NCBI GenBank assembly: GCA_903894155.1
Contig: CAITPF010000010.1
Location: 1 to 64,000 of the forward strand
Direction of reading: 5' to 3'
Origin: an uncultured beta proteobacterium
GTDB lineage: Bacteria > Pseudomonadota > Gammaproteobacteria > Burkholderiales > Burkholderiaceae_B
DNA: 64,000 nucleotides
Below are positions 27,063 to 34,344 of this stretch, piece after piece (position 1 is the stretch's first letter; each line of letters begins with the position of its first letter). Both the position numbers and the translations under genes were made by a program. The notes beneath the pieces are model-generated. The model saw only the letters and a program-made list of their open reading frames with translations, did not search any database and was not told the origin of the DNA.

Positions 27063-27176
27063 ATGGTCAAGAAGTTGGATACATCGGCGCCTAACCTGCA
27101 GCGTCGCGATCTGCCCCTCGCGGCGGGCGCGGTCACGATCATTTCCGAGTGGTGGAACAAGGAGTTCAAGGGCTGA
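27063..27176 (+). pseudogene. 37-codon remnant, probably of the ABC transporter's Tat-exported receptor
   Basis: A small open frame with a good GAGG ribosome site (27053-27056). It begins MVKKLDTSAPNLQRRDL, which looks like the twin-arginine start of a PotD-type solute-binding protein. After AAGAVTII it runs straight into SEWWNKEFKG and a stop, which resembles the amphipathic C-terminus of such a protein. The receptor gene is expected exactly here, between the amidohydrolase and two permeases, and none is present. I infer an internal in-frame deletion of roughly 1 kb. It could instead be a genuine small peptide or an assembly collapse. Confidence 0.5.
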
Positions 27177-27209
27177 TCCCGTGTGGGGCAAGCAGAGCCG
27201 ACTCGATCG

Positions 27210-28082
27210 ATGAGTGCCGTCACGACACCCGTTATCCCCAGCCCCTCCAGGCCGCGCGGCACGCTCGCGCTGCCGGCGGTGGTGATCGTATCGTTCTTCC
27301 TGCTGGCCCCGCTCGCGCTGATCCTGCGCTACAGCCTCGACAAGTACGATCCCACTCAGCTGATGCTCGGCGTGGTCACGCTCGAGAACTACATCAAGCT
27401 GTTCGGGGATCCTTTCTACCAGAACGTGCTGTTGGTCACCGCGCGCATCGCGCTGATATCAACTTGCGTCACCATCCTGCTCTCGTTCCCGGTGGCGTAC
27501 TGCATTTCGCGTGCCGAGTCCGAGCGCTGGCGCAGCCGCATGATCATTCTGGTGGTGCTGCCGCTGCTGCTCGGCAACGCGGTGCGCTCGGCCGCCTGGA
27601 TGGTCGTCATGGGCACCAAGGGCGTGGTCAATTCCACCCTGCTCTGGCTGGGGATGATCGGCGAACCGCTGACCATTCTCTATACCCCGACGGCAGTGGT
27701 CATTGCCCTGGTTTCGGTGCTGCTGCCTTACGCGATCATCACGATGCAAAGCGTCATGGATTCGATCCCCAGGAGCCTGGAGGAGGCCGCCCAGTCGCTG
27801 GGATATTCGCCGGCGCGCACCATTGCCCAGATTGTGTTGCCGCTCGCCATGCCAGGGCTGATCGCCGCTGGCGCGATCTGTTTCGCGCTGGCCATGAACG
27901 CCTATGCCACCCCGGTGCTGATCGGCGGGCCGAAGATGCAGATGATGGGCCCGCTGGTGTACGAACAGATTGCCAAGGTGTCGAACTGGCCGTTCGGCTC
28001 GGCACTGGCCTGCCTGCTGATGGCCTCGACCATCCTGCTGACCATCCTGTCGACCCGTTTCCTGCAAAAGAAGTACAACTGA
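27210..28082 (+). CDS. ABC transporter permease (PotB/YdcU type)
   Basis: A 290-residue inner-membrane permease with about six hydrophobic segments. The first, LPAVVIVSFFLLAPLALILR, spans residues 20-40. The EAA loop appears as EEAAQSLGYSPARTIAQIVLP. It belongs to the spermidine/putrescine/opine-like importer family. A GTG at 27183 would add nine residues; ATG 27210 is preferred, though neither has a strong ribosome site. The second permease begins one base after its stop. Given the context, the cargo may be N-carbamoylsarcosine, N-methylhydantoin or a related methylated amide; that is inference. Confidence 0.88.
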   Translation: MSAVTTPVIPSPSRPRGTLALPAVVIVSFFLLAPLALILRYSLDKYDPTQLMLGVVTLENYIKLFGDPFYQNVLLVTARIALISTCVTILLSFPVAYCISRAESERWRSRMIILVVLPLLLGNAVRSAAWMVVMGTKGVVNSTLLWLGMIGEPLTILYTPTAVVIALVSVLLPYAIITMQSVMDSIPRSLEEAAQSLGYSPARTIAQIVLPLAMPGLIAAGAICFALAMNAYATPVLIGGPKMQMMGPLVYEQIAKVSNWPFGSALACLLMASTILLTILSTRFLQKKYN

Positions 28083-28083
28083 C

Positions 28084-28893
28084 ATGGCGCGCGTTCCGAT
28101 CGGGCGAATCCTTTTCCTCGGGCTTGTTGGCCTGATCTTCGCTTTCGTGATCGCGCCGCTCGTCGTCATTCTCTGGGCGAGTTTCTTTTCCGACCGCATC
28201 CTCACGTTTCCGCCAACCGGCTACACGGTTGCATGGTTCGCACGCGCCTGGGCCCTGCAGGATTTTTCCAACGGGTTCATCACCAGTCTTGAGCTCGGCG
28301 TTTGCGCGACCATCACCTCGCAGCTGATAGGCGTGCCCGCCGCGCTGGCCATCGAGCGCTATCCGTTTCCGGGTCGCGAGACCGTGCGCCAGGTGCTGCT
28401 CTCGCCCATGTATGTGCCGGCCATCGTCGCGGGCGCGGCCGTCTACATCTACTTCATCCAGGTCGAGATCCTCACCAACGTGCAACTGGCATCGACCTTC
28501 ACGGGCCTGCTGATCGCACACACGCTGGTCGCGCTTCCCTGGTGCATCCGGCTGCTCTGCGTTTCGCTGGAGACGGCGAACGCGACATCCGAGGAGGCGG
28601 CCGCAAGCCTTGGCGCCAACAAGTTCCAGACGTTTTACCTGGTGACGCTGCCAAGCATTCGATCCGGTATGATCGCCTCGGCGATGTTCTCGTTCATCGC
28701 GTCGTTTTCCGATCTGGAAAAATCGCTCTTTCTGGTCGGGCCCGGCATGACGACACTGCCGATTGCGATCGTGAACTATCTGGAGTGGAATCTCGACCCG
28801 ACGATCGCGGCGGTCGCCAGCGTGCAGATCGTGATCATCGCCGCGGCGTTGCTCGTGTCGAACCGCTACGTCAATCTGGGGAAGGCATTCTGA
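28084..28893 (+). CDS. ABC transporter permease (PotC/YdcV type)
   Basis: A 269-residue inner-membrane permease with about six transmembrane segments, starting with LFLGLVGLIFAFVIAPLVVI. The EAA motif EEAAASLGANKFQTFYLVTLP is near residues 175-195. It pairs with the preceding PotB-like permease to form the channel of the importer. The start is one base after the upstream stop, and the stop overlaps the ATPase start (TGATG), so all three are one transcript. Confidence 0.9.
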   Translation: MARVPIGRILFLGLVGLIFAFVIAPLVVILWASFFSDRILTFPPTGYTVAWFARAWALQDFSNGFITSLELGVCATITSQLIGVPAALAIERYPFPGRETVRQVLLSPMYVPAIVAGAAVYIYFIQVEILTNVQLASTFTGLLIAHTLVALPWCIRLLCVSLETANATSEEAAASLGANKFQTFYLVTLPSIRSGMIASAMFSFIASFSDLEKSLFLVGPGMTTLPIAIVNYLEWNLDPTIAAVASVQIVIIAAALLVSNRYVNLGKAF

Positions 28894-29945
28894 TGGCAGG
28901 CGTCTCGTTGCACAAGATTCGCAAGGTTTACGGGGATTCCACGGCGGTGGAGGAAACCTCGCTCGAGATCGTCGAGGGCGAACTGCTGGCGCTGCTCGGC
29001 CCGAGCGGGTGTGGCAAGACCACCACCCTGCGCATGATCGCCGGGTTCGTGGTGCCGACCAGCGGGTCGGTCCGGATCGGCGATCGCGATGTCACGACGC
29101 TGCCTGTCCACAAGCGCAACGTCGGCATGGTGTTCCAGGGCTACGCGCTGTTTCCGCACCTGACCGTTGCGCAGAACATCGCCTTTGGCCTGAAGCTGCA
29201 TGGATGGGATAAGGCGAAGATGCAGGCGCGGGTCGACGAGATGCTCACCCTTGCCCGCCTCGAGGCCTATGCAGGGCGTTTTCCGAAGGCGCTGTCGGGC
29301 GGGCAGCAGCAGCGCGTGGCGCTCGCGCGCGCGATCGCCAACCAGCCCGAAGTCCTGTTGCTCGATGAGCCGCTTTCGGCGCTTGATGCCCAGTTGCGCA
29401 CACAGATGCGCGCGCAGATTCGCGAGTTGCAGCGCCAGGCGGGCATCACGACGGTATTCGTGACGCACGATCAGGAAGAGGCCATGGCGATCGCCGATCG
29501 CATCGGCGTCATGAACCTCGGCAGGCTCGAGCAGCTCGGCTCTGCGCAGGATCTCTACCAGCGACCGGCCTCGCGGTTCGTCGCAACGTTCATCGGCAAG
29601 TGCAACCTCATCGAAGGCAAGCGTACAGCGCCCGGCGAGTTCGTGACGAGCGATGGCCATCGCCTGCGCGTGCCGGATACGGCGGCGAGTCACGATGCCA
29701 CGGTGGTGTCGTTCCGCCCGGAAAACGCCTGGCTGTCGGATGCGCCCGACGGCGTGGCCAACGCAGTGCCGGTGACGCTCAGCGCGAGCGTCTATCTCGG
29801 GCCGAGCGTCGAGCACGAGGTAGTCACCGGCGCAGGAAGCCGCCTGACGATCAGCGCGCCAGCGCGCCAGGACACCAGTCACTGGCAGCCGGGCCAGGCG
29901 CTTTACGCTCAGTGGCGCGTCGAAGACGGGCTGTGTCTGGCCTGA
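28893..29945 (+). CDS. ABC transporter ATP-binding protein (PotA type)
   Basis: A 350-residue ATPase. Walker A is GPSGCGKTT (about residues 37-45), followed by the Q-loop MVFQGYALFPHLT, signature LSGGQQQR, Walker B LLLDEPLSALD and the switch His in VFVTHDQEEAM. A C-terminal TOBE-type domain (about 240-350) is typical of PotA/FbpC importers. The ATG overlaps the permease stop. It energises the importer encoded by the two upstream genes. It is followed by a short convergent gap to the GlxA regulator. Confidence 0.93.
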   Translation: MAGVSLHKIRKVYGDSTAVEETSLEIVEGELLALLGPSGCGKTTTLRMIAGFVVPTSGSVRIGDRDVTTLPVHKRNVGMVFQGYALFPHLTVAQNIAFGLKLHGWDKAKMQARVDEMLTLARLEAYAGRFPKALSGGQQQRVALARAIANQPEVLLLDEPLSALDAQLRTQMRAQIRELQRQAGITTVFVTHDQEEAMAIADRIGVMNLGRLEQLGSAQDLYQRPASRFVATFIGKCNLIEGKRTAPGEFVTSDGHRLRVPDTAASHDATVVSFRPENAWLSDAPDGVANAVPVTLSASVYLGPSVEHEVVTGAGSRLTISAPARQDTSHWQPGQALYAQWRVEDGLCLA

Positions 29946-30027
29946 CCCGCCGGGGCATCGTGTTCGCCTGAGAGGCGCCGCCGGGCACATCACACCGGCC
30001 AGCGGCATGGCACACGGCCCATCGTCA

Positions 30028-30999
30028 TTACGCGCCTTCGCGCACCTGCCCCGGGCTCATTCCCATCTGCGCGCGGATTGTTTGGGCGAAATGCGCGCCA
30101 TCCTGGAAGCCGCACTCCAGGGCAATATCCGTCACGCGCAGATCCGTGTTGCGCAGCAGCCAGACCGCCCGTCGCAGGCGCAACCGCGCACGGTAACGGG
30201 CCGGGCTGATGCCGACGTCGCGCGCAAACCTCCGTTCGATCTGCCGGGCGCTGACGCCGAGCTGCTGGTAGGCCTGTGAGACCGGCCCGGGCGAGTTCAG
30301 CGATTGCTCGATGAGCAGCATCGCCTTGTGCACGAGGGGATCCCGGGATTGCCGGGTCAGCACTTCCTCCGGTTGCAGCGTGCGCGACGGCAGTGGCTGA
30401 TCCTCGAGCATGATGCGCAATGCCTTGACCGCCATCGGGCGCCCGATGGCGCGTTCGATCAGGTAGGCCGACAAGTGCACGACGCTCGTGCCGCCTGCGC
30501 AGGTCATGCGGTCACGGTCGACCACGAACATCTGGTTGGAGGTGACGCGACAGCGGGGAAACTCCGCCGTGAATTCGTCTCGGTGAAACCAGCTGACGCA
30601 CGTCAGGTAGCCGTCGAGCAACCCCGCGCGCGCAAGGATGAACGATCCGGTGCACAAGCCCGCGAGATCGATATTCTGGCGGGCCGCCGCCGTCAGGAAC
30701 CGGTAAATCGCGTCGGGGACTGGATCGGGTGCGCGCAGCAATCCGCCGACCACTGCCACGCAGTCGAAACGGGTGGGATCAACGAGTGCGCCCGTGGGGG
30801 CAACGCTGGCGCCACAGCTCGACATGACGGGGTCGCGCGTGGCGGCCAGGATTTCCCAGTCGCAGTGCACCTTGCGGCTGCGATCGCCCTCGTCGGCGGC
30901 CAGGCGCAGCGCATCGACGAACCCCGCGAACGCGGTCAGCGTGAAGTGGGGCGCCAGGATGATCCCGACGCGCAGTCTGGATTGCGGTTCGTCGGCCAC
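30028..30999 (-). CDS. GlxA-family AraC-type transcriptional regulator
   Basis: A 323-residue regulator. An N-terminal DJ-1/PfpI (GATase-1-like) sensor domain (about 10-190) contains the LAGLCTGSFILARAGLLDG nucleophile-elbow region. A C-terminal AraC double helix-turn-helix (about 225-320) has DLRVTDIALECGFQDGAHFAQTIRAQ-type features ending MSPGQVR. Members of this class include GbdR and SouR, which switch on glycine betaine and sarcosine catabolism in Pseudomonas. Its place between the importer and the SdpA-like gene makes it the likely regulator of the sarcosine island. The specific ligand is not shown by sequence. Confidence 0.88.
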   Translation of the reverse strand: MADEPQSRLRVGIILAPHFTLTAFAGFVDALRLAADEGDRSRKVHCDWEILAATRDPVMSSCGASVAPTGALVDPTRFDCVAVVGGLLRAPDPVPDAIYRFLTAAARQNIDLAGLCTGSFILARAGLLDGYLTCVSWFHRDEFTAEFPRCRVTSNQMFVVDRDRMTCAGGTSVVHLSAYLIERAIGRPMAVKALRIMLEDQPLPSRTLQPEEVLTRQSRDPLVHKAMLLIEQSLNSPGPVSQAYQQLGVSARQIERRFARDVGISPARYRARLRLRRAVWLLRNTDLRVTDIALECGFQDGAHFAQTIRAQMGMSPGQVREGA

Positions 31000-31013
31000 G
31001 GCGGCAGAGCGGT

Positions 31014-31985
31014 TCAGGCCTTCCAGACCTCGCCGTACAGACGCAGCCAGTTCGTGCCGATGATCTTTTCGATGCGCGAAGCCGACCAGCCGGCCGACTC
31101 CATCGCTGCGGTCAGGTTGGGGAACTCACCGATCGTGCGGATGCCTTCCGGGTTGAGGATGGTGCCGAACTCGGTCAGCTTGCGATAGCGGCCCTTGTCC
31201 ATCGTGATCCAGTCGAAGAAGCCCTTGTCATAGCCCTGGGTGAAGTCGGTGCCGATCCCCACGCTGTCTTCACCCACGAGGTTGATCACGTAGTCGAAGG
31301 CCTCTACGTAATCGTGCACCGTGGATTCGATGCCGCGGCGCAGGAAAGGAGGGAACATCGTCACGCCGACAAACCCGCCGTGTTCGACGATGAACTTCAG
31401 CTCGTCGTCGGATTTGTTGCGCGGGTGCTGCTTGAGCCCGGCCGGCAGCGTGTGCGAGTAGCAGACGGGCTTGGTCGACGCCAGGATCGTTTCCTTTGAC
31501 GTCAGCGGGCCGACGTGCGAGAGATCGACCAGGACGCCGACGCGGTTCATCTCGGCGACCAGTTCGTGGCCGTACCCGGAAAGGCCGCTGTCGCGCTCGT
31601 AGCAACCCGTGCCGACCAGGTTTTGCGTGTTGTAGCAGAGCTGCATGATGCGCACGCCCATGTCGGCAAACGCTTCGACGTGGCCCAGGTTGTCTTCGCA
31701 CGCGTAGGAATTCTGGAACCCGAGGATGATGCCTGTTTTGCCCTCGGCCTTGGCACGCCGTATGTCGGCCACGCCGCGCACCTGCAGGGCAAGATCCGCG
31801 TTCTCGCGGATGAGCTGCTTCATATTCACGATGTTGTCGACAGTGGCCGCGAATCCCTCCCAGATCGAGACGGTGCAGTTGGCGGCTGTCAGACCCCCGC
31901 GGTGCATGTCCTCGAGGATGGACTTGTCCCACTTGGAGATGATCAGGCCGTCGATGACAATGCTTTGCGAATGAATGCTGCTCAT
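31014..31985 (-). CDS. M19 renal-dipeptidase-like protein (SdpA type) with altered metal site
   Basis: A 323-residue TIM-barrel protein of the membrane-dipeptidase (M19) family. Histidines of the second metal site are kept in VLVDLSHVG and VCYSHTLP, and GIGTDFTQG is intact. The N-terminal HxD zinc motif (normally DGHND) reads DGLIIS, and the bridging Glu region reads GFQNS, so several canonical ligands are absent. From memory, similar 'dipeptidases' lie beside betaine/dimethylglycine catabolic genes in Pseudomonas (PA5396 region) and share these changes. It sits 14 bp downstream of nothing on this strand but directly upstream of the regulator gene, consistent with co-transcription. True activity unknown. 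Confidence 0.82.
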   Translation of the reverse strand: MSSIHSQSIVIDGLIISKWDKSILEDMHRGGLTAANCTVSIWEGFAATVDNIVNMKQLIRENADLALQVRGVADIRRAKAEGKTGIILGFQNSYACEDNLGHVEAFADMGVRIMQLCYNTQNLVGTGCYERDSGLSGYGHELVAEMNRVGVLVDLSHVGPLTSKETILASTKPVCYSHTLPAGLKQHPRNKSDDELKFIVEHGGFVGVTMFPPFLRRGIESTVHDYVEAFDYVINLVGEDSVGIGTDFTQGYDKGFFDWITMDKGRYRKLTEFGTILNPEGIRTIGEFPNLTAAMESAGWSASRIEKIIGTNWLRLYGEVWKA

Positions 31986-32000
31986 GGCTGGCTCCCTGTT

Positions 32001-33194
32001 TTAGTAGACATTCTTGAAATACACGCCGAAGATTGCTTTGTTGTAGCTGTAGAAACTGATGTTCGAGTTGTTGTTCTGCACAACATAACCGATCTCGGGC
32101 CGCAGGCCCATGATGTAGAAATCGCGCTTGGTCAGCGTGGCGGAATACACGACGCCGGAGTCGCTGCGGACCGAGCCCCAGATCGGGTCGACATCCCAGT
32201 AATTGCGCTGGATCACGGTTGCGCGCGCATTGAGTTGCAAGTTGGTCGAATCCTCGGCGACTTGCACGCCGAGCGACGCGTACATGCCATACGAGCTGTA
32301 GGCCGTGATCGCCGCCGTGGTGCGATCCGCGCCGATTTCGACGTTGGTCGACAGGTTGCGCATGATGCTGTAGTTGTAGCCAAGAGCGCCCTGGACCTGC
32401 GTGCCGTTGAGGTACATATAGTTCGGGAAGTCGAGCGCCGCCACCTTGGCGAACACCATAAACGAGTTCTGCTCCGGCTGATTGAACACCATGCGCGTCG
32501 ACACGTAAGGTGCGTCGTACAACAGGACGTTGTTATAAAACATGAATTCGTTGCCGACCCGGATATCCTTGTAATCGAAATCCTGCCAGCGCTTGATGAT
32601 GCTGGTGTCGAACGTCTGGCGGTTGAACATCATGGCGTCGGGAAAGGTGACTGTCGCCACGCTGGCCGATGCGAAGAGCCCGGAGCCGGGCTGGATTTCG
32701 CGCTCGGCTTCGGCCACGAAGGCCACGCCCGTCTGCACGTCGGTCGGCAGCGACGGCTGGTAGTAGAGCGTCTGACCGAAGATGTTGAACGCGCGCAGCG
32801 ACGTGATCTGGCCGGGGTTGGTGTCCTGATAGGCGCCGATGTAGATCTTGACCGTTTGGCGTTTCTGGATATCGCTCAGATACCACTCGATCTTGTCGCG
32901 CACCGTGATCGGGATCGGCTTTTGCAGGATGTCGATGAACTGGACTTTCGCTTCGGCTAGCCGGCCGGCGACGAAGAGGCTGCGCGCAAGCTCAAGCTGC
33001 ACCCGGACCGATTTGGTCTCGTTGAAGAGCTTCGTGAAGATGATGATGGCCTGGTTGATGTCGCGATCCATCATGATCACGCCGGCCTCGAAGCGCTTCT
33101 GAAACTCTTGCGGTGATTGCGCGTTTGTCGTGCCCCAATAAAAAATGGCTGCCAGGATCAGCAGCCATCGGGCGGGCGCCGCCAGGCTTGTCAC
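32001..33194 (-). CDS. Slam-type outer-membrane lipoprotein translocon (type XI secretion)
   Basis: A 397-residue protein with a signal peptide ending near TTNAQS. A short helical TPR-like N-domain (about 30-115) includes QLELARSLFVAGRLAEAKVQF. A C-terminal beta-barrel (DUF560-like) follows. The last strands, LTKRDFYIMGLRPEIGYVV and SNISFYSYNKAIFGVYFK, match the characteristic Slam C-terminus (SNIxFYSYxK pattern). Slam proteins move TbpB-like lipoproteins to the cell surface. The GTG start at 33194 overlaps the stop of the upstream lipoprotein by 4 bp (GTGA); this decides the start over the longer open frame. It is shorter than Neisseria Slam. Confidence 0.8.
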   Translation of the reverse strand: MTSLAAPARWLLILAAIFYWGTTNAQSPQEFQKRFEAGVIMMDRDINQAIIIFTKLFNETKSVRVQLELARSLFVAGRLAEAKVQFIDILQKPIPITVRDKIEWYLSDIQKRQTVKIYIGAYQDTNPGQITSLRAFNIFGQTLYYQPSLPTDVQTGVAFVAEAEREIQPGSGLFASASVATVTFPDAMMFNRQTFDTSIIKRWQDFDYKDIRVGNEFMFYNNVLLYDAPYVSTRMVFNQPEQNSFMVFAKVAALDFPNYMYLNGTQVQGALGYNYSIMRNLSTNVEIGADRTTAAITAYSSYGMYASLGVQVAEDSTNLQLNARATVIQRNYWDVDPIWGSVRSDSGVVYSATLTKRDFYIMGLRPEIGYVVQNNNSNISFYSYNKAIFGVYFKNVY

Positions 33195-34138
33195 TGAGCC
33201 TTGCCGCCGAAGGCGCCTCTGAGAGACTCCACGCCATTGCCCCTGAGGCCGAATATGCCGCCGATTTCCGAGGCGTTCGGGCCGTAGAACTGACCGCCGG
33301 CCTGGCCCGTCAGATTGTTGTTGTTGGTCTGGGCCGCGCCCGCGAACTGCGTCCCGCTGATGGTCAGCAGACCGTTGGCGTTGAGTTGCGGCGCAGCGAC
33401 TGTCGAAGTGACGTTCTTGGCGACGGCCGAATTGGCGAGAACCGTGTTGCTGGTGCCCCACTGCACAGTCAGCGCGCCGAAATCGACGTTGGCTGTCATG
33501 TTGGCCGTCGCGAGGGCCGGGACGCCGATGGGGTTTACGTAGATGGCTGAGGCGGTGCCAGTAAAGGTCGCCTGGCCGGCGAGCGGCACGACGGTCGATG
33601 GGTTGCCGTATGAGATGCCGCCCTGAGTGCCACCGACGCCCAGGCCCGTGATCCAGACGCCGTAGGACTGATAGCTCCAGCCGTTGGCGATCGGATCAGC
33701 GAGCATCGCCGTGTTTCTGTTGTTGCTCGACGTTGCGCCGATAAAACCGGGCATTGCGCCCATGCCTGCGATGGTGTCGCCGTTGGACTTGTCGAAGGTG
33801 ACGTTAAAGCCCAGCGACGACTGCAACGTCAGCAGGGTCAGGTTTGCCGAGTTGTCGTAGACGCCGACAAAGTTGGCCCCGCCCGTGCTCAGGAAGCCGC
33901 TGCCAGAGATCTGAATGTTGCCGTCAGAGCCGGCCGCATAGGTGACCTGGTGCGATACACCGGTCGCGTTGATTGTTTGCCCCGGGGTGACCGCCTGCCA
34001 CGTGTTGAACGGCGTTGCGGCCGACGGCACGGAGTACGAGTTGGGGCTGCCGCCGCTGGTCGAGCACCCGGCGATGCCGACGAGCGCCGCGACACCGGCG
34101 ATAACGGGCAGGCGCGTCAGAAATTCAGACTTGTTCAT
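33191..34138 (-). CDS. TbpB-like surface lipoprotein (probable Slam cargo)
   Basis: A 315-residue lipoprotein with lipobox GIAGC near residue 25 and a Gly/Asn/Thr/Ser-rich beta-sheet body. The C-terminal 8-stranded barrel ends GQFYGPNASEIGGIFG and GAFGGK, the hallmark of TbpB/HpuA/hemophilin-type Slam-dependent proteins. It would be lipidated and displayed on the cell surface or released, binding a host- or environment-derived ligand that is not identifiable here. It is co-translated with the downstream Slam gene. An ATG at 34153 five codons upstream is an alternative start. No TonB-dependent receptor is adjacent. Confidence 0.83.
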   Translation of the reverse strand: MNKSEFLTRLPVIAGVAALVGIAGCSTSGGSPNSYSVPSAATPFNTWQAVTPGQTINATGVSHQVTYAAGSDGNIQISGSGFLSTGGANFVGVYDNSANLTLLTLQSSLGFNVTFDKSNGDTIAGMGAMPGFIGATSSNNRNTAMLADPIANGWSYQSYGVWITGLGVGGTQGGISYGNPSTVVPLAGQATFTGTASAIYVNPIGVPALATANMTANVDFGALTVQWGTSNTVLANSAVAKNVTSTVAAPQLNANGLLTISGTQFAGAAQTNNNNLTGQAGGQFYGPNASEIGGIFGLRGNGVESLRGAFGGKAQ

Positions 34139-34344
34139 GAATTCAACAACCATTCGAGGGTAATTTTTAATAACAGTTGACCGCCCGGGGCAAAGCTCCC
34201 GACCAATCAGCGCAGGCCTCAGTATAAGGCGCACAGTATAAGTCCTCTACGCCCCCTGCGTCAGGGGCAAGGCGGACAATCCGGATAGAACTACCGCATG
34301 CACCAGAACCGTGCGCCACCGCCGGACATGGGGTGGCGACGATG

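Noticed and set aside
27183-27209. GTG start for the first permease
   Set aside because: Adds nine polar residues before the family-like N-terminus and has no better ribosome site than ATG 27210; kept only as an alternative.
28302-28892. N-terminal extension of the ABC ATPase
   Set aside because: This part is the out-of-frame shadow of the permease; the ATPase domain begins at 28893.
32001-33461. Full 486-codon frame as the Slam protein
   Set aside because: The first 89 codons lie inside the lipoprotein gene in another frame; the GTG at 33194 with a GTGA overlap and a signal peptide is the natural start.
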